From Gnetum montanum (taxonomy: Eukaryota; Streptophyta; Gnetopsida; Gnetales; Gnetaceae), in assembly GCA_015680685.1 (NCBI GenBank), contig MNCI01035086.1, positions 268,199 to 318,457 of the forward strand: 50,259 bases of DNA. Reading direction: 5' to 3'. Position numbers and translations under genes: made by a program. Shown here in pieces: positions 43,702-50,259 of the stretch (position 1 is its first letter; every line of letters begins with the position of its first letter). The notes beneath the pieces are model-generated. The model was not told where the DNA came from. It did no database searches and worked only from the letters and a program-made list of their open reading frames with translations.

Positions 43702-46700
43702 TTAGCATAGGTGGCCATCTCCCCCATGACTGAGTTGTGAGGGAGAGATCCGAAGTAGTGAGCGCCTATTTGAATTTCTAAGCAGTGCCCAACTTCTCCC
43801 AATTGATGATCTTAAATTCAGGGTTGGAAGTTGGCGACGCTCACGTTCCAATGTGTCTATGCCACGGTTGTTGGCATGAGTTGCCTCAGTTCGTTCCATG
43901 CATATTTGTTTGCTCTTATGAGAAGCTGTCAACCACGGGGTGTCTACTACTTCTTGTGTGGTTGCTACATACAGGCATCTTTGTTGCAGAGTTTCCTGGG
44001 CACACCTGTGACATGGAGACATTTCCTCCGTGTCATCACCCGATGAATCACTGTATGTGATGCATGGAACTATCCTCTTCTCGATCTTTCCACATATGTT
44101 TATCTTGGAGATTTCCAAGGAAAGATCACGGATCCTAAGGCATGCATCTACTGTGCTTAGCCATGCCCTTCCCATTATAATTGGGAAGTCCCCTTCGTTG
44201 TTGTTAACATCGATCACTAGGAAATCCGCTGGGTAGGACCAACCACACACAGTGGTGATAACGTCCTCCACCAAACCCAAGGGAATAGTGATGGACTGGT
44301 CTGCCAGCTCTAGTTGGATGTTGCTCTTCTTAAGTTGGGGCAGGTTCCAGGCGTGATACATCTTTCGCGAAATTAAGTTGACTCCGGAACCTGAGTCAAG
44401 AAGAGCTCGATGTGGTGCATTCCCAGCGATCTGCAAATGAATAAAGGGACTCCCAGGATCAGTTAGTTTCCTGGGAAGGTGGCCTACCTTGATCCAGTCA
44501 GTTACGGTATGTGTTAGCATAACCGTATGCGTTACATTCCCTTGGACTGAAGGGTGCTCCGAAGTGTTAGTAGTTAGAGGCCTATACATATACCCGTCCG
44601 CTTGTTGTTGCGAGAGCCTATCCGGGCTCCTAGTTCTGAAAAAGGGTCTCCTTTTTGTACAGTTATCGCCAGAACTAGTGTCCGGTTGGATATTTACACT
44701 CTGAATATTTACAGATCTCGCGGCGTGACGTTGCTGCGGTTGGGTAGGTAATTCCCCTTGCATTGTTGGAGCAGGAGGTGTTATGGGAACTACTTGAGGA
44801 AAAGGTGCGGGTGGAGTTAGAGGATGGACAGAATGTGGAATGTCTCCCGGAGGAGAAGGAGTCCTTCTGAAGTACTCCCGAGCGTAGTAGTGACGGCGTG
44901 GAGTGTGACTCATAGCGTCACCTGGAGAAACTGGCTGCTGCACATAATAACCATAAGGATCAGGCTGCCGGTAAGGGTATCGATGTGTTGGCTGTGGCAT
45001 CCCCCATGACTGTGGGTATTGCCACTGCTGATGTTGCTCGATGGGCTGCGGAGGTGTTCCACTTGGATAATACGTCAAGGGTTGGTGGAACTGCCTCGGG
45101 TTACCTTGTGGATAAGGTAACCTTCTGGGTGTTTGCCGTTGATTAAGTCTTGGATTTAATGCATACACCCCAGACTCCTGCAGATGTGAGATGATTGGAC
45201 AACATCCCTTAGGATGGTCATAATAGCAGACCTCACATCCACCGTCATTGTCTGAATCAGAATTTTCAGCCTCATCGGAGTTAGAGATTTTTCCCTTACC
45301 CTTGTTATGTGCAGGGTTAAAGTTTCTCCGCATGTTCTTGCTTTTATCACTACTTTGCTCATCCTTAGACTCTTCTACTATTTTCAGGACTGTTTCTATT
45401 CGTGAGTCTAAGGAATCCCACATTTGGTCTACCTTAGCCGATACCTCCGTTGTTAACTTTTGGATCGGCACAGTTTTCCTGTTCACCAACTCTTCGAGTG
45501 GTGACTCATCCTCCTCATCACAGAATTTCACTCCCTTCTTACGAAGGGAGGGATCACGGTTGTATTCCTCCGCACTTTCTCTTTTCCGTAGCTCACCCTC
45601 TTCTTGCGCTACTTGTTCCAACAATACTTCAACTTCATGGGCTCTTAGTTGGGAGAGTCTCCCTTGGGCGTAAGTCCCAAGAGTTCTTCTCGTTTCATTT
45701 CGTAGCCCATCCACGAGGTGGCGAAGTTGATCCCGCTTAGCGTACCCATGGCCCGGGCAACGATGTAGCAATGTGTAGTAACGGGCCATGGCAGCATCCA
45801 AGGATTCATGAGCTCCTTGTTTCCAGCCTTGGATCTGCTTACGCAAGTTAGACACTCTGGAGTACGTTTGATATTTGTTGTTGAACAATTCGAGCATCGT
45901 ACTCCACCTCCTGATGGTTTCCGGTTCTAAGGACCGGTACCAGCTTTCCGCTTCTTTAGTGAGTGTCCTTGGGAACAACTTGAGTTTCTGCCACTCATTG
46001 TCTATGTTCTGCAAGGCACAGGCGTCGTGGAATGCCTGTAAATGATGTTGAGGATCAGCGTTGTATCCCCCTTCAAAACGTGGGATATTATTTATATCCA
46101 AACGCTTGATCCTACTGTCTTTCAAATGCCTTGTGGGAATCCTAACTGCCTCTCTAATGTCAAGCATACTTCGGGTTGCGAATAGGGGTTCGTCATGATC
46201 ATCTCTTTCATGACGTCTGTGATGTCTACGTTGTGGTTCCCTATTCTCCCTACGTCCTTGTCCTTGTCCTAACTCCTCTCGACCTTCTTGTCGAGGCATT
46301 TCATCTCTTCTACCTTTACTTTCCGCGTTATGCTCATGGTGGCTGCGCCCAGATGTGGAAGGAGAGGGTGAATGATGTGATGAAGGGGAAGAAGAAGGGG
46401 ATCCATCACCATGGTGATGTTTCTTGCCTTCTCTTCGGCTGCTTCGGCCCCGATCGTTGTGACGATCAACGAGTCCGTCATTAGTGCGAGTGATTGTTCC
46501 TGCCGTGAACAGCTGGTGCTCACGGGGATCAGAGCCTGGAATATGTATCGTTGATCTAAGGCCCTGATGCCTAACCTCTTCACTAGAGTGAGGAGGAGGA
46601 ACATCATTTTCTAAGAAACCCATCGTGAGGGGTTCCTCTTCTCCTATTTCACTAATGACGTGGGGAACCTTGCCCTTCAATAGTGAATGTTGGCTCTCCT

Positions 46701-47073
46701 GCCTTGCATCCCGAATACGTTGGGCGTTTGTGGGATGATAATCCCTTGTGTCATAATCATCCAAAACGTATTCAGCAAGCAGCTCATGCATGCCATACTG
46801 TACCAAAGCACGGGAAAGCATGTTGGGAGCGGATCGATCTGGGGGTAACACGATGTTACCTTGCATGTCTCTCCACCGCAGTTGCTCATCTTGATGGAAA
46901 ACAAAGGTAAAATTTGGCACATACTCATCGGGATGAGTATATGTAACTTTGGATTGTTGAGGACATGGTTGATTTCGGTTATGCGTATGATCCTGACTTT
47001 CTCCTATATTGTCCTTAGGTGAGTTGATTGCATGAGAAGAAGCGATTTCTAATGGTGCGCGAATTTTCACCAT
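43702..47073 (-). CDS. Intact gag-protease polyprotein of element 3 (1,123 aa)
   Basis: The ORF starts at ATG 47073 (MVKIRAPLEIASSHA), 100 bases after the primer site. Residues 40-110 form a conserved N-terminal domain (VTYTHPDEYVPNFTFVFHQD, GNIVLPPDRS). Residues 200-300 are rich in Arg, His and Ser. The gag core spans about residues 325-490 (FHDACALQNIDNEW, LFPRTLTKEAESWYRS, VSNLRKQIQGWKQG, DQLRHLVDGLRNE). A zinc-knuckle-like CEVCYYDHPKGC (CX2CX3HX3C) is near residue 613, followed by a Pro/Gln-rich linker. The aspartic protease (LLDSGSGVNLISRKMYHAW near 892; GDFPIIMGRAWL) keeps its D-S-G triad. The last 20 or so residues come from sequence that follows integrase in element 2, so the C-terminus is a deletion junction. 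It would build particles and process itself; copies in elements 1 and 2 are broken. Confidence 0.93.
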   Translation of the reverse strand: MVKIRAPLEIASSHAINSPKDNIGESQDHTHNRNQPCPQQSKVTYTHPDEYVPNFTFVFHQDEQLRWRDMQGNIVLPPDRSAPNMLSRALVQYGMHELLAEYVLDDYDTRDYHPTNAQRIRDARQESQHSLLKGKVPHVISEIGEEEPLTMGFLENDVPPPHSSEEVRHQGLRSTIHIPGSDPREHQLFTAGTITRTNDGLVDRHNDRGRSSRREGKKHHHGDGSPSSSPSSHHSPSPSTSGRSHHEHNAESKGRRDEMPRQEGREELGQGQGRRENREPQRRHHRRHERDDHDEPLFATRSMLDIREAVRIPTRHLKDSRIKRLDINNIPRFEGGYNADPQHHLQAFHDACALQNIDNEWQKLKLFPRTLTKEAESWYRSLEPETIRRWSTMLELFNNKYQTYSRVSNLRKQIQGWKQGAHESLDAAMARYYTLLHRCPGHGYAKRDQLRHLVDGLRNETRRTLGTYAQGRLSQLRAHEVEVLLEQVAQEEGELRKRESAEEYNRDPSLRKKGVKFCDEEDESPLEELVNRKTVPIQKLTTEVSAKVDQMWDSLDSRIETVLKIVEESKDEQSSDKSKNMRRNFNPAHNKGKGKISNSDEAENSDSDNDGGCEVCYYDHPKGCCPIISHLQESGVYALNPRLNQRQTPRRLPYPQGNPRQFHQPLTYYPSGTPPQPIEQHQQWQYPQSWGMPQPTHRYPYRQPDPYGYYVQQPVSPGDAMSHTPRRHYYAREYFRRTPSPPGDIPHSVHPLTPPAPFPQVVPITPPAPTMQGELPTQPQQRHAARSVNIQSVNIQPDTSSGDNCTKRRPFFRTRSPDRLSQQQADGYMYRPLTTNTSEHPSVQGNVTHTVMLTHTVTDWIKVGHLPRKLTDPGSPFIHLQIAGNAPHRALLDSGSGVNLISRKMYHAWNLPQLKKSNIQLELADQSITIPLGLVEDVITTVCGWSYPADFLVIDVNNNEGDFPIIMGRAWLSTVDACLRIRDLSLEISKINICGKIEKRIVPCITYSDSSGDDTEEMSPCHRCAQETLQQRCLYVATTQEVVDTPWLTASHKSKQICMERTEATHANNRGIDTLERERRQLPTLNLRSSIGRSWALLRNSNRRSLLRISPSQLSHGGDGHLC

Positions 47074-47174
47074 TATTTATGTTCTGAATTAACTGATTAA
47101 CCCTAAGGGTCGTTTTAAGCTCACAACGATGTGAGTGATATCCCTTATGTCCAATTGGTGAAAAAACACTTAGT

Positions 47175-47191
47175 CCTCGGCAATGGTGCCA
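47175..47191 (-). other. Primer-binding site, tRNA-Asp type (element 3)
   Basis: The minus strand reads TGGCACCATTGCCGAGG one base after the LTR end. It is close to TGGCGCCGTTGCCGGGG. Confidence 0.85.
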
Positions 47192-47192
47192 A

Positions 47193-48085
47193 TGATGAGT
47201 AGCGAGGTACCCCTACCCTCAACCATACGAATACGAGCATGCACGTGCGATCCGGTTGAACTCTGCAGACTACATGCCTTGACACCACAAGAAACACTTG
47301 GGGTTAATCGTTCGTTGTCTTCCTAGGCTTGCTTGTAAGTGTCATGGTGTATGGTTAAGCAAGTCTAAGGTATATGATTTTTTTGGTATTTTTCGGTTTA
47401 TCTTCTATGCTATCAGAGGAAAGGGTTGAGAAACTAAGCTAACTCTAACTAATGATCTAAGTCTAAATTAACTAGCGTCAGCATCCGTTCCCACCTATCG
47501 GACACATCCTGAACTATGCAACTGTGGCTTACCAAAAGCTAATCGTCACTGGGATCACCACACGTAACGCAAGTGCTCGATGTGGTCGTACTGAGGCACC
47601 TATTTAGCTTAAGTGTGATAAGCAGCCGATTCCTTGACTAGCCGTACACGTCCGTAGATGCTCGTAATCAAGTCATACTTGTGCACACTAGGAAAGCAGG
47701 AAATAAACAACAATAAATGAAACCACGTGCTGCAAGGTTTATCCAATCAAGTTCATCTTTATTGCCGTACACAACTTGGGTTCAGGTTACAAGCTGCTCG
47801 AATAAAGAGCCGTTCACTCTAGGACTCCTACTGCGGGCACATGGGAAAAAATTCTAACTCTGGAGTGATCAATCTGCCAGAGCTTCGCTACTTCTAGCCA
47901 GGATTGGGAAATGAAGGGAGTGCCAGCTCTTATTTATAGATATGGTGGCGGACCGCGATATCGTGTACGCGATATTGCAGGGGAAGATGCGATATCGCGT
48001 ACGCGATATCGCATGGGATGCGATATTGAGGCGGCCGTGATATCGCAAAGCCACCCAATGGTTTTTTATGCTCCCTGTCTCATCA
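47193..48085 (-). repeat. 5' LTR of element 3, with altered U3 end
   Basis: The 893-bp copy runs TGATGAGTAGCGAGG to CTGTCTCATCA. Compared with the 3' LTR it lacks the 80-bp internal duplication but has a longer U3 end with several GATATC boxes (47953-48046). It also contains a 32-bp stretch (48045-48076) identical to flanking element 4 gag at 48278-48309. TATAAATA is at 47940-47933 on the minus strand. Confidence 0.93.
47987..48014. repeat. 28-bp perfect palindrome, 5' LTR of element 3
   Basis: ATGCGATATCGC arms flank a central GTAC and are exact reverse complements over 28 bases. Its outer bases differ from those of the palindrome in the other LTR (AT...AT rather than CC...GG). Confidence 0.95.
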
Positions 48086-48090
48086 GTGAG

Positions 48091-49957
48091 CAACCCCTTC
48101 AACTTCACCAACTACCACAATATTTCGAAATCCCTCCAAAACATAAATTTGTCCTTCGATCCCACAACCCTTACTAGCGATGCCTGCCAACATATACAAT
48201 GTTTAAAACCTTATTAGGTATCCATAACATTGTGCAAAATGACATAGCATGTAGGGTATTTGTGACAACTTTTAAGAGCAAAGCCACCCAATGGTTTTTT
48301 ATGCTCCCTAATGCCTCCATTGACTCATGGTAAGAATTCAAAAATAATTTCTTACTTCAATTCGATAAGTTCACTAGCCCAACCATAGAATTAAGCAATT
48401 TCAAAAGCTTAAGGAAAATACCTAGGGAAAATGTCTGTGAGTACAACTTTAGATTCCTCCATCAACTTACCTATGTGCCAAATGAGATGCGTCTGCAACT
48501 TGGTGGTATCCTCAACTTCTAATTCTCTACCATCAATTCATTCTTCACCTATGCCATCAAATCTAATCCCAACATGATAGAAATATAAGGAGCGATGGCT
48601 AAAGCCATCAAGTTAGAACAAATTACCCTCATGAATAGCATTCAAACTCAGTTCGAGATGATGAGCATTAGTAACCCTATGCAATCTAGTCATCTATCTT
48701 TACCAACCTTTCCAATGACTAATACTATATTTCAAACTCCCACTTCCCTTCAAATGACTCAACATATAGATAGCTATTTTTAGGATCCCCCATCTTCTTC
48801 ATTTCTGTCACCTAACACTAGTTTGAATGATGACTAATTGAAGGCTTTAATTCAATCCATCATAAACCCAAACAGGATATCTAATCCTGTTAAACCTCCA
48901 ACTCAAACTCAAAATCAGATGGCCTAGATATTAACTTCACTTCAAAAACTTTCAAATGAAGTAGTTAAATTAAAGTGGAACAACAACAAGTTTCCTATAC
49001 AATTTGAAAAGCTAAGTACATCAATTAATGCCAATTATTATCATCTCCATAACACTAGAAAACATTTTGAGAAAACTTGTACTCAATTTTTAGCACTATA
49101 TGGTGATAATTCCCAAAGTTAACAAAATAGGAAGACCCCAATTATGGTCCTCAACATACCTCATAAAATGGAGAATGAAGAAATTCCCTCACCAGAACAA
49201 GTTATGGTGAGCGATCCCAACCCACATAACACTCGCTACAATAGACTTAGTAATATTATGAATAACACACAACAACAAACTAGGAATGATCCTTATACTC
49301 CTCCAGAAAGAAGAGCCCCTAGTTAAAAAAACACTCAAATCAGGTAATCCCAAACAAATGCCCCACAATAACCAAATGCCCCTTCTATACTTAGAAGAAA
49401 TCCACCTCAACAAAAAGCCAATGGTGAACATAAGACTTACGATCTAGTTGAGGATTTGAAGAAAACTAAAGCCAAAATCTCAATGTATGACCTTTTACAT
49501 TTTAACGAAATGAAAGATACAATCTAAAAGATTGTTCATAGACTTGAAACTAAGAAAGAAAAATCTCCAAAATAATTGAAAGGGAAGTTCATTTTGTGGA
49601 AAGTTCTAACACATTATCAATACAAAATGCAAGCAATTCCATGATGAGTAAGAAAGATCAACCTACTTTTCTAACAACTCTAATTATTTTAGGAAAGAAC
49701 ATTTATAATTGTTTGATTGATTCTAGAGCAATCGTTAGTGTCATGCCACTTGAGGTATGTAAAACCTTAGGAGCACAGATACTACCACAAGTGAGAAGTG
49801 TGATACAACTTGATGGGTCTAACGTACCTATAGTAGGATGATTAAAAGGAGTGAAAGTATAACTTAAACAATACCCTACATTTACATGTTATACAGATAT
49901 CTTAGTAGTTGACATGTCATCCACCCATGATGTGCTCTTATCTAGGACATTTGGAGC
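48091..49957 (+). pseudogene. Element 4 gag-protease, second segment, decayed
   Basis: It continues from 40786 with SNPFNFTNYHNISKSLQNI. The gag core follows at about 48240-48480: ACRVFVTTFKSKATQWFFML, NASIDSW, then EFKNNFLLQFDKFTSP and FRFLHQLTYVPNEM. This is the standard Tat-like gag wording. A Pro/Asn/Gln-rich middle leads to YDLVEDLKKTKAKISMYDLL (about 49438-49497), the stretch before protease, and then to NCLIDSRAIVSVMPLEVCKTLG (about 49710-49775), where the D-S-G triad is D-S-R. Stops at 48332, 48522 and 48781, among others, often TAG/TAA, break it. It is cut at 49957 by an LTR. Confidence 0.85.
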
Positions 49958-50259
49958 TGATGAGATGCGACATATCGCATCCCATGCGATATCGCGTACG
50001 CGATATCGTGGTCCGCCGCCATATCTATAAATAAGAGGTGGCACTCCCTTCATTTCCCATTCCTGGCTAGAAGTAGCGAAGCTTTGGCAGATTGATCACT
50101 CCAGAGTGAGAATTTTTCCCATGTGCCCGCAGTAGGAGTCCTAGAGTGAACGGCTCTTTATTCGAGTAGCTTGTAACCTGAACCCAAGTTGTGTACGGCA
50201 ATAAAGACGAACTTGATTGGATAAAACTTGTAGTACATGGTTTTATTGTTGTTTATTTA
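49958..50259 (+). repeat. LTR of a further Athila/Tat-like element, truncated by the window edge
   Basis: It starts TGATGAGATGCGACATATC, with a GATATC palindrome at 49987-50008 (22 bp, perfect) and TATAAATA at 50026-50033. It stays nearly identical to the reverse complement of the element 3 LTRs to the end of the window. It inserted into the protease of element 4; the five bases to its left are GGAGC. It is on the plus strand, and whether it is a solo LTR or a full element cannot be seen. Confidence 0.9.
50026..50033 (+). promoter_or_regulatory. TATA box of the right-edge LTR
   Basis: TATAAATA is 68 bases from the LTR start and 17 bases after the GATATC palindrome. Confidence 0.8.

Larger units (their letters stand above)
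40787..48085 (-). mobile_element. Element 3: non-autonomous gag-protease LTR retrotransposon
   Basis: LTRs at 40787-41681 and 47193-48085 both run TGATGAG...CTCATCA. A perfect 5-bp duplication GTGAG flanks the whole 7.3-kb unit. A polypurine tract adjoins the 3' LTR and a tRNA-Asp-type primer site adjoins the 5' LTR. The only long ORF is a 1,123-codon gag-protease. There is no RT, RNase H or integrase between 41682 and 43701. It belongs to the same family as elements 1 and 2 and is much better preserved. For jumping it would need enzymes from a relative. Confidence 0.95.

Noticed and set aside
43785-46910. Several plus-strand open frames of 60-141 codons, such as 45248-45673 and 46176-46484
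   Set aside because: They lie opposite the intact gag-protease ORF, show no domain, and follow from its codon composition.
47950-48046. Short repeated palindromes that could suggest a CRISPR-like array or satellite
   Set aside because: There are only a few copies with irregular spacing, inside LTR promoters of plant retrotransposons.
5667-50259. Idea that the LTRs at 5667 (plus) and 49958 (plus) are the two ends of one huge element
   Set aside because: No polypurine tract precedes 49958. It interrupts a protease frame of element 4, and its left flank GGAGC does not match CTTTG.

Overview
The window looks like nuclear DNA of a seed plant with a large, repeat-rich genome. It is AT-rich and carries nested LTR retrotransposons of plant types: Ty1-copia, Ty3-gypsy chromoviruses, and Athila/Tat-like gypsy elements with a tRNA-Asp-type primer site. 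I see no bacterial operons, no rRNA or tRNA genes and no convincing host gene. The species cannot be named from this sequence.

Layout. Positions 1-1665 hold LTR pieces, a solo LTR with a perfect GAAGA target duplication, and the integrase tail of a chromovirus. Positions 1688-5666 are a decayed Ty1-copia element (LTR, primer site, gag, protease, integrase, start of RT). Element 1 (Athila/Tat-like, plus strand) starts at 5667 with an LTR, primer site and gag. Its gag is split at 8536 by a complete but mutated chromovirus on the minus strand (8537-15326) and resumes at 15327. Element 2 (16463-29633, minus) is full length and decayed, with gag, protease, RT, RNase H, integrase and a long extra ORF in env position. 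After a featureless stretch comes element 5 (31377-36717, minus), which has about 2.2-kb LTRs around an interior of only about 0.9 kb. Then follow an unrecognised coding-like fragment and the leader and gag start of element 4 (plus strand, from 40620). Element 4 is interrupted at 40786 by element 3 (40787-48085, minus; GTGAG duplication), resumes at 48091, and is interrupted again at 49958 by an LTR that runs off the window.

Element 3 is the most notable item. It has LTRs, a primer site, a polypurine tract and one uninterrupted 1,123-codon gag-protease ORF, but no RT, RNase H or integrase. Its close relative in the same window, element 2, has all of these in decayed form. Comparing the two shows that element 3 lost pol and most of the env-position ORF by internal deletion. 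It therefore looks like a non-autonomous gag-pro element that would depend on a relative for reverse transcription and integration.

The LTRs of elements 1 and 3, and the partial LTR at the right edge, carry long perfect or near-perfect palindromes just upstream of a TATAAATA box. The sister LTR subfamily has different palindromes at the same place. A copy of this promoter-like arrangement also lies inside element 2, ahead of its extra ORF.
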